A stretch of DNA of 56,335 bases from Lachnospiraceae bacterium (GTDB lineage: Bacteria > Bacillota > Clostridia > Lachnospirales > Lachnospiraceae), in assembly GCA_021771755.1 (NCBI GenBank), contig JAETOL010000011.1, positions 1-56,335 of the forward strand. The letters run 5' to 3'. Below, piece by piece: positions 27,703 to 36,240 of this stretch; position 1 is the stretch's first letter, and the number at the start of each line of letters is the position of its first letter. The translations under genes were made by a program, and so were the position numbers. Below the pieces are notes generated by a model that had not been told where the DNA came from, made no database searches, and saw only the letters and a list, made by a program, of their open reading frames with translations.

Positions 27703-30700
27703 TTGAAAAAAAAGATTGAACAAATACTCAGCGGAAAATTCAGATACGAAGAACCGGAGCTCCTTTTTTCTCAGGAGAGACTGGAAATTTCTTTGAAAGC
27801 AGGAGATGCGGTCAGAGGAGAACTTTATCTGGGAACAGAGACAGATGAAAAGATTCAGGGATATATTACGTCCTCTGACCGCAGATTCGTTCCTGGAGCC
27901 GGGAAATTTTCGGGGACAACTGTCTGTATCCCTTATGGTGCAGACGGCAGCGGTATGATGCCAGGTGACGTCTGCAGTGGATGGCTGTGTATTACCTCCA
28001 ATATAGGGGAATATAAGATCCCTTTTGAAATAAAAGCAGAAAAAGAAAGTTTTCAGGATACCGCAGGGGAAATAAAAGATATGGAGATCTTCAGGAAAAT
28101 CGCACAGAAGGATTTCCGGAAAGCCTACCACCTTTTTACCAGCAGTTTCTTTCCTGTGATGATGAAAAATGCGGGAGAAAAGCAGAAAGCCCTCTTTATG
28201 GGACTTTCTCAGCAGCCTGTAACATATCAGCATCTGGAGGAATTTTTTATTGCCCTGAAAGAAAAGGAACCGGTTTCCATTTCACTGAAGACTGTGAAAA
28301 ATGAATTCTATGAAATAACAGAATCGATACAGGAATCATTTGATATTCAAAGAAGCGGATGGGGACATCTGCGGCTTGACATAGAAGCGGTAGGCGATTT
28401 TCTGGAAATAGAGCATCGGGTGGTAAATCAGGAGGATTTCATTGGCAGTACCTGCCGTGTGAATTATGTACTCCATGCAGATCGTCTGAAGGAAGGCAAT
28501 CAAATCGGACAGATCATTGTACAAAGCCCGTATCAGAAGCTTGTATATGAAGTGATGGCATCCAAAGGTCCTCGTGTACGGGTTGATGTCAGAGCTGAGG
28601 AAAAACGCCAAAGAATTGCACTGGTAAAGGACTATCTGGAATATCGGGAAGGCAGGATGGATTTTAACACCTGGGTCGGCAGCAGTCATTTTACCCTGAA
28701 CCAGCTTCGGGCATCGGGCTGTGATTATCCGGATTATCAGATGTATGAAGCATATATTGACCATCTGGAAGGCAATGATGCAGATGCTTCGGAAATTTTG
28801 AAAAAATATCAGGATAAAGAGTTTTCCCGGGAGGAACTGGAACTTGCGGGAATTTATCTGTATCTTTGCAGCACAGTAGGACTGTACAGAGATAAGACAC
28901 AGGCGGTGTGGCGGATACAGAACTTCCATATGCAGAAAGCAGACAGTTTTCCGCTCCTGTGGCTTCTGCTTCAGATGGATGGAGGATATAAGAATCTTCC
29001 GTCAGAAGGCATTTTTATGATGGAGGAGCAGTTTGAAAGAGGATGCATCAGCCCGCTTCTGTATCTGGAGGCATGGCAGTGGATCAGCAGAGATATTTCA
29101 TTATTCCACAGACTCAGTCCTTTCTGGATCCAGGTATTTCGCTTTGCGGGAAGACAGAAGCTTTTGACGGAAGAGCTGGTTATGCGTCTTGCGTATCTTT
29201 CCGGTTATGAAAAGAACTTTTCGGGAAGTCTTTATTATGCCCTGGTGGCAGGATATGGGCAGTTTCCTTCTGAAGACGTGCTGGAAGCAATCTGCAAATA
29301 CATCATGAAAGGAAATCCCAGAAAGCCGGAGTATTTTCGCTGGTTTTCTCTGGCAGTACAGCAGGGACTCAGAATCACGCGTCTGTACGAATATTATGTG
29401 GAGACCATGGATATCACTTATCAGAGAGAACTTCCGAAGCCTCTTCTGATGTATTTTAATTACAATGACAAAACACTTGGGGACAGCAGGCGTGCTTTTG
29501 TTTATGCAAGTGTGATCACATATAAAGAAAAAGAGCCTTTTATCTACGAGAGCTACAAGGAGACTATGGAAAAATTTGCCCGGCGCAAGATTGCAGAAGG
29601 GCAGATGGATGAAAACTATGCGATCCTTTATCAGGAATTTCTGTTTGATCCTCAAAATACAGAAGATGCAGAACTTCTTGCCCGAAATCTGTTTACATTC
29701 CGGCTTTACTGTGATGATAAAAAAATCCGTCAGGTGATCGTCTGCCACAGTAAAATGAAAAAGGAAGAAATTTATCCTTGTGTAAAAGGTGTGGCATATC
29801 CAAGGATTTATACAGAAGATGCTGTGATTCTGTTCCAGGATGATAAGCAGCGCAGATACGTTTCTACCATTCATTATAATCTGAAAAAGCTCAATGATGA
29901 CAAAGAGGCTGCATTAAAGGTGTTAAAGCTTGGTGTAGATGAGCCGGGAGTCCTTCTTCAGCATTGTGAAGAAAGAGGAATGAATGGGGAAGATCTGGAA
30001 TATTTCTGCAAAATAGCAGATTCTCCGTCATATTCTGATGATTACAGGAATGAGGTCAGAAAACAGCTTTTGGATTACTATGCAGAGCATGTACAGGGAG
30101 AGGATCTGGATCACTATCTGCAGGCTATGGATTATCGGAAATATATCACAGTTGACCGACCAAAGCTGTTAGGGGTATTGATCAGTCGCCGGATGTTCCG
30201 CCAGGCGATGGCGCTTGTCGAGGAATATGGATATGAGGGACTGGATCCGGGCAGTCTTTTGAAACTTACCAGCCGCATGATACTGAAAGCAGATATGGCA
30301 GAGGATGATGAGCTGTCTGCGCTTGCTTCAGAAGTCTATAGACAGGGAAAATATGATGAGGTGATTCTCCATTATCTGATGCTTTATCGATTTGGACCAA
30401 TCGAAGAACTGCTTTCCATATGGAAAAGCGCAAAAGGCTTTGAGATGGATACCTATGATCTGGAGGAGCGGATCCTTTCACTTTTGATCTTTACTTCAGA
30501 CTACAGAAAAGAGGGAGAGGCTGTTCTGGAATCTTATGTAAAGCAGTCAGGTAAAGAACGTATCATTGGGGCATATCTGACGCAGGTGGCGTATGGTATT
30601 TTTGTAAAAGAATATCCCATGACACATTTTATAAGAGAGCGTCTGGAATATGCGTGTGAAAATAAATGGCCGGTAAATAAAATCTGCAGAATGGCTCTTA

Positions 30701-31248
30701 TGACAGAAATTTCAAAAGAAAAAAACATGAGTGAAAAATACCGGGAAATGACCAGAGAATTTTTGGAAGACTGCGCAAAAGACCAGATGGTATTTGGATT
30801 TTTCCGCAGACTGTCTCCGGAACTTTTGAGCCCATGGCAGCTGGACGATAAAACGTTTGTGGAATGTCATGCGCATCCGGATGCGAAGGTTACGCTGTAC
30901 TATGCTTTGGATGCCGGTCTGGGGAGAGAAAGAGAATATAAGAGTGAGCCGCTCCGCAATATCTATCAGGGGATTTTTGTAAAGACATTTACATTATTCT
31001 ATGGAGAAACCCTGCACTATTATTTCCGTATCGAAAGAAACGGTGAGGCAAAGGAAACGGCAGAACATACGGTTACCATGAAAAAAATCGAGGGGATACC
31101 GGGAAGTAAATATCAGCTTTTGAACAGGATCCTTTCTGCAAGACGCCTGGATAAATCCAAAGAGGTTGCGGATGGAGTGAAGCAATACCTTCGACAGGAA
31201 CAGTATGTACAGGAAATGTTTACCATAGAAAAGGAACAGGAAAAATGA
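27703..31248 (+). CDS. DUF5717 family protein, large solenoid of unknown function
   Basis: A 1181-aa protein of the DUF5717 type; no function is known to me. Layout by eye: a beta-sandwich at 1-113; a helical stretch; a second similar beta-sandwich near 190-295 (RSGWGHLRLDIEAVGDF, then VIVQSPYQKLVYEV-like strands) recalling BACON/Ig-like modules; a very long alpha-solenoid of degenerate TPR-like helix pairs from about 300 to 1070; and a C-terminal beta domain (about 1070-1150). No signal peptide, membrane helix or catalytic motif is seen, so it is probably cytoplasmic and scaffold-like. It starts at TTG 27703 behind AAGGTG and overlaps the next gene by ATGA. Length and composition are like the neighbours, with no sign of recent transfer. 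Confidence 0.85.
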   Translation: MKKKIEQILSGKFRYEEPELLFSQERLEISLKAGDAVRGELYLGTETDEKIQGYITSSDRRFVPGAGKFSGTTVCIPYGADGSGMMPGDVCSGWLCITSNIGEYKIPFEIKAEKESFQDTAGEIKDMEIFRKIAQKDFRKAYHLFTSSFFPVMMKNAGEKQKALFMGLSQQPVTYQHLEEFFIALKEKEPVSISLKTVKNEFYEITESIQESFDIQRSGWGHLRLDIEAVGDFLEIEHRVVNQEDFIGSTCRVNYVLHADRLKEGNQIGQIIVQSPYQKLVYEVMASKGPRVRVDVRAEEKRQRIALVKDYLEYREGRMDFNTWVGSSHFTLNQLRASGCDYPDYQMYEAYIDHLEGNDADASEILKKYQDKEFSREELELAGIYLYLCSTVGLYRDKTQAVWRIQNFHMQKADSFPLLWLLLQMDGGYKNLPSEGIFMMEEQFERGCISPLLYLEAWQWISRDISLFHRLSPFWIQVFRFAGRQKLLTEELVMRLAYLSGYEKNFSGSLYYALVAGYGQFPSEDVLEAICKYIMKGNPRKPEYFRWFSLAVQQGLRITRLYEYYVETMDITYQRELPKPLLMYFNYNDKTLGDSRRAFVYASVITYKEKEPFIYESYKETMEKFARRKIAEGQMDENYAILYQEFLFDPQNTEDAELLARNLFTFRLYCDDKKIRQVIVCHSKMKKEEIYPCVKGVAYPRIYTEDAVILFQDDKQRRYVSTIHYNLKKLNDDKEAALKVLKLGVDEPGVLLQHCEERGMNGEDLEYFCKIADSPSYSDDYRNEVRKQLLDYYAEHVQGEDLDHYLQAMDYRKYITVDRPKLLGVLISRRMFRQAMALVEEYGYEGLDPGSLLKLTSRMILKADMAEDDELSALASEVYRQGKYDEVILHYLMLYRFGPIEELLSIWKSAKGFEMDTYDLEERILSLLIFTSDYRKEGEAVLESYVKQSGKERIIGAYLTQVAYGIFVKEYPMTHFIRERLEYACENKWPVNKICRMALMTEISKEKNMSEKYREMTREFLEDCAKDQMVFGFFRRLSPELLSPWQLDDKTFVECHAHPDAKVTLYYALDAGLGREREYKSEPLRNIYQGIFVKTFTLFYGETLHYYFRIERNGEAKETAEHTVTMKKIEGIPGSKYQLLNRILSARRLDKSKEVADGVKQYLRQEQYVQEMFTIEKEQEK

Positions 31249-32492
31249 ACGAAACACGGGATTTGATTATCGGAATTGACCTTGGAAAAAAATATTCTCA
31301 GATCTGTTATTATGACCGGAAAGCGGAGGAATCCCGTTCTCTTCCGGTAAAAGTGGGCAGCAGTCTTTATGAGACACCTACATGCCTGTGCAGACGGGCA
31401 GAACAGGGGGATTACTGTATCGGTCTGGAAGCAGAATACTTTGCGAGAGAAAAGGGTGGTTTTTTTCTGGATGATCTTTACCATATCTCCATGAGCAAAG
31501 AAAAAGTACAGGTTGCTGAAGAACAAAAGGAACCCTGGGAGCTGTTGGGCTATTTTCTGAAAGGAATGCTGCAGTTTCTGGGCGTTTCAGAGGTGGAAAA
31601 AAACGTAAAATGTCTGACAGTCACTATGGAGACTATGGACTCCGTTCAGGTGGCAAATCTTCAGAAGGCGGCAGAGTTTCTGGGAATTTCAGAGGATAAA
31701 TTCAGTCTTTTGGATTATGAAGAAAGTTTTTATTATTATGTGCTGACTCAGAAGGTGGAAACCTGGAATCGGAGTGTGGGCTGGTACAGCTTTAAAAAAG
31801 ACAAAGTACGGTTTCGTAAGCTGGTAATGAGTTCCGGAACAAAACCGGTTTTTGTCCGCCTGGTAAATTCGGTGGAGATTTCTCTTAGAGAGGCTCCGGA
31901 AGAAAGAGATGAAGACTTTTACAAATTCATAAAAGAAACTTTAGGGACAGAGCTTTATTCCAGCATCCAGATGAATGGAGAGGGATTTGATCAGGAATGG
32001 GCAGTAAAATCCGTCAAGCTTCTTTGTTACCAGAAGCGAAAAGTTTTTTATGGCAATAATCTGTTTGCAGCAGGTGCCTGTGGTTCCGGCGCTGAAAAAC
32101 ATATTAACAGAAAACTCAAAGGCTACCGCTATCTGGGAAGCTCTCTGGTCGTGAAAGATGTGGGAATGGAAATGCGGGTCATGGGAGCGCCTGCATACTA
32201 TTCTTTGCTGGAGGCAGGTACCAACTGGTATGAATGTAAAGCTTCCTGTGAACTGATCCTGGATCATACGGAAGAACTGGTTTTTGTAGTGGGGACTATG
32301 GGAGAAACCGAAAAAAAACGTATGGGTATGCTGCTTCCGGGAATTCCGGAACGCCCGAATAAGACTACAAGACTTTCTTTGAAACTTCAGTATATTTCCA
32401 GAAAAGAATGCAGGATTACTGTACGAGATCTGGGATTTGGAGAGATGTTCCCGTCAAGTGGAAAAGTATGGGAAGAGATTGTACAGTGGTAA
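31245..32492 (+). CDS. DUF5716 family Hsp70/actin-fold protein
   Basis: A 415-aa protein of the DUF5716 type. The N-terminus IIGIDLGKKYSQICYYD is a phosphate-1 loop of the Hsp70/actin/sugar-kinase ATPase fold. An adenosine-type motif is visible late (LFAAGACGSGAEKH). The phosphate-2 position, DLGGGT in Hsp70, reads roughly VGWYSFKKDKVRF near residue 180, so hydrolysis may be impaired or altered. There is no peptide-binding domain. It overlaps the DUF5717 stop (ATGA) and is followed after 13 nt by the TPR gene, so the three are translated together. A regulated ATP-binding partner of the big scaffold is the simplest inference. Confidence 0.85.
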   Translation: MNETRDLIIGIDLGKKYSQICYYDRKAEESRSLPVKVGSSLYETPTCLCRRAEQGDYCIGLEAEYFAREKGGFFLDDLYHISMSKEKVQVAEEQKEPWELLGYFLKGMLQFLGVSEVEKNVKCLTVTMETMDSVQVANLQKAAEFLGISEDKFSLLDYEESFYYYVLTQKVETWNRSVGWYSFKKDKVRFRKLVMSSGTKPVFVRLVNSVEISLREAPEERDEDFYKFIKETLGTELYSSIQMNGEGFDQEWAVKSVKLLCYQKRKVFYGNNLFAAGACGSGAEKHINRKLKGYRYLGSSLVVKDVGMEMRVMGAPAYYSLLEAGTNWYECKASCELILDHTEELVFVVGTMGETEKKRMGMLLPGIPERPNKTTRLSLKLQYISRKECRITVRDLGFGEMFPSSGKVWEEIVQW

Positions 32493-32505
32493 GGGAGGAA
32501 GACTT

Positions 32506-33288
32506 TTGAGCGGATATATTTTATGTCAGACGAAAAAAGCAGATTTGCCGTATTTTATTGAAAATATCAGTACGAATATCTATACTCTGGAGGAACTGTG
32601 CTATTATCTGTATCATAATCTGTATCTCATCGATGAGACAATTATCAATGAGGAGCTTTGTGACTGGATCCAGAATGAACTGAATCTTGGGCGTCTTGCA
32701 GCAAAGCTGAGAACAGTGCTCGGGAAGTTCAGCAGCGCAGAGGATATCCTTTATCCTGTATTTAAAGAAATCAATTACCTGACCTATGAAGAACTGAAGG
32801 TTTTGAATGGAAGAATACAGCAGCTGGAGCGAGAATCGCTTCCGGTACGTGAGAAACAGAAGGGCGATGCCCTGATGGAAAACGGCATGTATGTACATGC
32901 GATACAGGTATATCAGAAGCTTCTGGAAAGAAAAGATCTGAATGAATTTCAGGAAGGAATAGAAGAAAGTATCTGTCATAATCTGGGATGCGCGTACAGT
33001 TACCTGTTTCAGATGGAGAAAGCGCTGGAATATTTCTGGAGAGCATATGAAACCGGTCACGAAAGAAAACGTTTGAAAACATATCTTCTGGCTGTTCATA
33101 GTATACGCAGCAGAGCGGATTACGAAAAAACTGCTTCTGAGCTGGGAGCGGATAAGGAGCTGATGGAAGAAATAGCCGGGGAACTCCGGGATTTTGCTTC
33201 CCGGCCACATCCGGCAGCAGAGGAAGAACCATCAGATATTCTTCTGGAAGATCTGACGAAAAAATATCACAGAGCAACCGGTTCGTGA
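32506..33288 (+). CDS. TPR-containing protein, third gene of the DUF5717/DUF5716 unit
   Basis: A 260-aa helical protein. The first 120 residues form a helical domain I do not recognise (YFIENISTNIYTLEEL opening). Residues about 130-220 have TPR-like helix pairs (KGDALMENGMYVHAIQVYQ, HNLGCAYSYLFQMEKALEYF). No signal peptide or membrane helix. The start is TTG 32506, 7 nt after GGGAGG (32493-32498); the frame is open upstream inside the DUF5716 gene but without a site. Conserved order with the two preceding genes suggests a common complex; its job is unknown. Confidence 0.8.
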   Translation: MSGYILCQTKKADLPYFIENISTNIYTLEELCYYLYHNLYLIDETIINEELCDWIQNELNLGRLAAKLRTVLGKFSSAEDILYPVFKEINYLTYEELKVLNGRIQQLERESLPVREKQKGDALMENGMYVHAIQVYQKLLERKDLNEFQEGIEESICHNLGCAYSYLFQMEKALEYFWRAYETGHERKRLKTYLLAVHSIRSRADYEKTASELGADKELMEEIAGELRDFASRPHPAAEEEPSDILLEDLTKKYHRATGS

Positions 33289-33304
33289 AAAATCAACAAA
33301 ACAG

Positions 33305-33333
33305 TAGACGAATCCGCTGGAATCTGGTAAACT
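33305..33333 (+). promoter_or_regulatory. Promoter of the aldolase gene
   Basis: TAGACG (33305-33310), 17-nt spacer, TAAACT (33328-33333) with TG at 33325-33326 (extended -10). Confidence 0.6.
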
Positions 33334-33393
33334 AAAGTTATATTTGGGGAAAGTTAAATGCCTATCCCCGTGAAAGATTAGGAGGAATTTATC

Positions 33394-34257
33394 ATGTTAG
33401 TGAATGCGTCAGAAATGCTGAAAAAAGCTAAAGCAGGTCATTATGCAGTAGGACAGTTTAACATCAACAATCTTGAGTGGACAAAGGCTATTCTGCTGAC
33501 AGCACAGGAAAACAATTCTCCGGTTATCCTCGGTGTTTCCGAAGGTGCAGGAAAATATATGGCTGGTTACAAGACCGTTGTAGGTATGGTAAAGGGAATG
33601 ATGGAAGAACTGAACATTACTGTTCCGGTTGCTCTTCATCTGGACCACGGCAGCTATGAAGGATGCCTGAAATGCGTAGAAGCAGGATTCACTTCTATCA
33701 TGTTCGACGGTTCTCATTACCCGATCGAAGAAAATGTTGAAAAAACAAAAGAACTGGTTAAGATCGTTGCAGAGCACGGAATGTCTCTTGAGGCAGAAGT
33801 TGGCTCCATCGGCGGTGAGGAAGACGGTGTAGTAGGTATGGGCGAGTGTGCAGATCCGAAGGAATGCAAAATGATCGCTGACCTTGGTATTGACTTCCTT
33901 GCAGCAGGAATCGGCAACATCCACGGAAAATATCCGGAAAACTGGGCAGGATTAAGCTTTGAAACTCTGGATGCGATCCAGCAGCTTACAGGTGAAATGC
34001 CGCTGGTACTTCATGGCGGTACAGGAATTCCGGCTGACATGATCAAAAAAGCAATCGACCTTGGCGTTTCCAAGATCAACGTAAATACAGAGTGTCAGCT
34101 TTCCTTTGCAGCAGCTACACGCGAGTATATCGAAGCAGGAAAAGATCAGCAGGGTAAGGGATATGACCCACGTAAACTTCTGGCACCTGGTTTCGAAGCA
34201 ATCAAGGCTACTGTAAAAGAAAAAATGGAACTTTTCGGATCCATTGACAAAGCCTGA
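33394..34257 (+). CDS. fba: Class II fructose-bisphosphate aldolase
   Basis: A 287-aa zinc-dependent aldolase that cleaves fructose 1,6-bisphosphate to dihydroxyacetone phosphate and glyceraldehyde 3-phosphate. The metal-binding histidines are in ALHLDHGSYE, GIGNIHGKYP and LVLHGGTGIP; the phosphate-binding GGTG and the C-terminal KINVNTE segment are present. Size and motifs match the short Firmicute class IIA/B enzymes. A strong TAGGAGGAA precedes ATG 33394, and codon use is that of a highly expressed gene. Tagatose-bisphosphate aldolase is a possible relative, but the isolated setting favours glycolysis. Confidence 0.95.
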   Translation: MLVNASEMLKKAKAGHYAVGQFNINNLEWTKAILLTAQENNSPVILGVSEGAGKYMAGYKTVVGMVKGMMEELNITVPVALHLDHGSYEGCLKCVEAGFTSIMFDGSHYPIEENVEKTKELVKIVAEHGMSLEAEVGSIGGEEDGVVGMGECADPKECKMIADLGIDFLAAGIGNIHGKYPENWAGLSFETLDAIQQLTGEMPLVLHGGTGIPADMIKKAIDLGVSKINVNTECQLSFAAATREYIEAGKDQQGKGYDPRKLLAPGFEAIKATVKEKMELFGSIDKA

Positions 34258-34304
34258 GTTTTACTTCACAGAGCATATTTTATAGAGAACAGATCATGAA
34301 AGAT

Positions 34305-34338
34305 CGGGAATGCTGTATTCAGTATTCCCGGTTTTTTT
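34305..34338 (+). terminator. Terminator of the aldolase gene
   Basis: Stem CGGGAAT (34305-34311) / ATTCCCG (34324-34330), then seven T residues (34332-34338). Confidence 0.85.
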
Positions 34339-34384
34339 CTGCAAAAAATACGATGTGAGACAGAAGACTTTCACAGGAATTGCC

Positions 34385-34413
34385 TTGCGTGAAAAACTGC
34401 TTCATGGTAAGAT
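34385..34413 (+). promoter_or_regulatory. Promoter abutting the arginase-family start codon
   Basis: TTGCGT (34385-34390), 17-nt spacer, TAAGAT (34408-34413) with TG at 34405-34406. The expected first transcribed base is about 34420, the A of the first ATG. Confidence 0.6.
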
Positions 34414-34419
34414 GGCTCT

Positions 34420-35181
34420 ATGGAAAAAAAGAATGATATTATTATGATGAATTTTACAGGTACCTATAAAGGGCAGCAGTTTTACCATGGAGAAAAAATT
34501 TCCTGGGTGGAGGTACAGGAGCTTTCCGGTTGTAACTGCTACTGCGATGACGAAGCAAGAATAACATTGGAAGACCTGATCCGGGAGGCTCCCGTAAACG
34601 GAATACATTTTCTGGATTCCGGAAACTATCATTATGTAAGTCTTCTGTGGCTGAAAAAAATTCAGGAACCATTTTGCCTTCTTTTATTTGATAATCACAC
34701 AGATATGCAGCCGCCGGCTTTTGGAGGGATTTTGTCCTGCGGAGGATGGGCAGCAGAAGCTCTGGAAGAAATTCCTTTTCTTCAGGAACTGATTCTGGCA
34801 GGACCGGATCAGGAATCGTTCGATCAGGTTGATCCTGATTCTGCTAAAAAAGTTCGCTTTCTTTCCAGAGAAACGCTGAAAAAGGAGAAAAAGGAGGCCT
34901 TGCTGGAATTTTTCCGAAATCTGCCAGAAGAGCTTCCGGTTTATATTTCTGTGGATAAGGATGTTCTGTGTCCGGAGGATGCATCTACGGACTGGAGTCA
35001 GGGAGATATGAAACTGAACGAGCTGGAAGAGTATCTGAAAGAGGTCTTTGCATGCAGAAAAGTTCTGGGAATGGATGTGTGCGGAGAATGTACGCATCCG
35101 GGAATGGAACTGCTCAATGATCGGGGAAACGGAAAAATACTGACTATTTGGAAAGACTGGAGGGATTCCCATGAAAAATGA
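34420..35181 (+). CDS. Arginase/agmatinase/deacetylase-superfamily protein
   Basis: A 253-aa ureohydrolase-fold protein. The manganese ligands are recognisable in LLFDNHTDMQ (DxHxD) and ISVDKDVL (SxDxD), but the first family motif GGDHS reads SGNYHYVS, and the final His/Glu motif is atypical, so arginase activity is doubtful. It is a short relative seen in Clostridia as an arginase family protein. Two starts are possible: ATG 34420, which lies where transcription should begin (leaderless), or ATG 34444/34447, after a purine-rich GGAAAAAAAG. Its end overlaps lgt by 11 nt, so the two are co-transcribed. Confidence 0.75.
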   Translation: MEKKNDIIMMNFTGTYKGQQFYHGEKISWVEVQELSGCNCYCDDEARITLEDLIREAPVNGIHFLDSGNYHYVSLLWLKKIQEPFCLLLFDNHTDMQPPAFGGILSCGGWAAEALEEIPFLQELILAGPDQESFDQVDPDSAKKVRFLSRETLKKEKKEALLEFFRNLPEELPVYISVDKDVLCPEDASTDWSQGDMKLNELEEYLKEVFACRKVLGMDVCGECTHPGMELLNDRGNGKILTIWKDWRDSHEK

Positions 35182-35935
35182 ACTTCTTACGATCGGGCCG
35201 TTTACAATCTATGGTTATGGGTTTATGATTGCCATAGGAGTATTGGCCGGATGGTTTACAGCAGAGTACCGTGCCCGGAAACACAAAATGGAAGCAGATC
35301 ATGTTTTTTTTCTTGTGATCTGGTGTCTTCTGGGGGGATTCCTAGGAGCAAAAATTTTGTTCTGGATCACTGAATGGAAGGAAATTGTTTCAGATCCAGG
35401 TTTTATTTTATGGACGATGGCAGATGGTTTTGTTGTTTATGGAGGCATTTTGGGAGGGATTTTTTCCGGCTGGCTGTACTGCCGCATGAAAAAGCTTCAT
35501 TTTTTGGAATATTTTGATCTCTTGGTGCCTTCTGTGGCTTTGGCGCAGGGCTTTGGACGTATCGGATGCCTTCTGGCCGGCTGCTGTTATGGACGAGAAA
35601 CACAGGGATGGCTGTCTATTACTTTTCATAATTCGGATTTTGCGCCTAATAATGTGGCCCTTATTCCTACACAGATTTATTCCAGTATTCTTGATTTCGT
35701 TCATTTTGCAGTGCTTCTTGCTCTTGCACGGCATAAAAAAGCAGATGGACAAGTGGCGGCAGGATATATGATATTTTACAGTATCGGACGTTTTCTCCTT
35801 GAATTTTTAAGGGGAGATCTGATAAGGGGCAGTGTAGGGATTCTTTCCACCTCTCAATTTATCAGTATTTTTATACTGGCAGCAGGAGTTATCATGCTGG
35901 CTGCGGTATCGGGAAAAAAGAAAGACAGAGTATAA
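35171..35935 (+). CDS. lgt: Prolipoprotein diacylglyceryl transferase Lgt
   Basis: A 254-aa polytopic membrane enzyme that transfers diacylglycerol from phosphatidylglycerol to the lipobox cysteine of prolipoproteins, the first step of lipoprotein maturation. About seven membrane segments are visible. Signature motifs: VYGGILGGIFSGW, the Lgt core GRIGCLLAGCCYGRE, and SIGRFLLEFLRGD near the C-terminus. It begins inside the preceding gene, and a terminator follows. Confidence 0.96.
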   Translation: MKNELLTIGPFTIYGYGFMIAIGVLAGWFTAEYRARKHKMEADHVFFLVIWCLLGGFLGAKILFWITEWKEIVSDPGFILWTMADGFVVYGGILGGIFSGWLYCRMKKLHFLEYFDLLVPSVALAQGFGRIGCLLAGCCYGRETQGWLSITFHNSDFAPNNVALIPTQIYSSILDFVHFAVLLALARHKKADGQVAAGYMIFYSIGRFLLEFLRGDLIRGSVGILSTSQFISIFILAAGVIMLAAVSGKKKDRV

Positions 35936-35940
35936 AAGAG

Positions 35941-35985
35941 AGATCAGACGTTGCATTTGAAAAAGTGCAGCCTGGTCTTTTTTTT
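35941..35985 (+). terminator. Terminator of the arginase-lgt transcript
   Basis: Stem AGATCAG (35941-35947) / CTGGTCT (35972-35978) with one G-T pair, then TGCA (35952-35955) / TGCA (35966-35969), followed by an eight-T run. Confidence 0.8.
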
Positions 35986-36141
35986 GTTCATTAGGAAAGT
36001 AGTAGTCCGAGGCGGACTTGACTGCTATATTCGATAAAATTTGTACGTTTCGGAATTTTTGCATATATACCAAAAAACTGGCAGGATAGTGCCGTGTGGA
36101 CCGTAATCACAGGCGGTCGCTGCTGGTTTTTGTCGAAAAGT
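35986..36141. other. Intergenic stretch before recA: repeat fragment and structured segment
   Basis: The region 35936-36240 holds no gene. After the lgt terminator comes AGGAAAGTAGTA (35993-36004) and CGAGGCGGACT (36008-36018), both also present near 48.86 kb; AGTCC/GGACT (36004-36008, 36014-36018) form a hairpin with a GAGGC loop. A second structured stretch at about 36085-36136 pairs GACCG/CGGTC and ends in a five-T run, so it could be a weak terminator or a small RNA end. The recA promoter follows. Confidence 0.5.
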
Positions 36142-36170
36142 TTTACTTGACAATAATGAAAAATTATAAT
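36142..36170 (+). promoter_or_regulatory. recA promoter
   Basis: TTTACT (36142-36147), 17-nt spacer, perfect TATAAT (36165-36170). A TTGACA at 36147-36152 lies too close to this -10 (12 nt) but is 17 nt from TAGCAT (36170-36175), so two overlapping promoters are possible. Confidence 0.6.
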
Positions 36171-36189
36171 AGCATGTAAGAAGAAAACA

Positions 36190-36203
36190 CGAACATAGGT
36201 TTG
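36190..36203 (+). promoter_or_regulatory. Putative LexA (SOS) box of recA
   Basis: CGAACATAGGTTTG matches the Gram-positive SOS box (CGAAC-N4-GTTCG) except for T in place of C in the right half-site. It lies 20 nt after the -10, where repressor would block elongation or clearance. LexA itself is not in the window. Confidence 0.65.
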
Positions 36204-36240
36204 GAACTTTTGAAATAAACAAATAAGGAGAAACTGCAGA

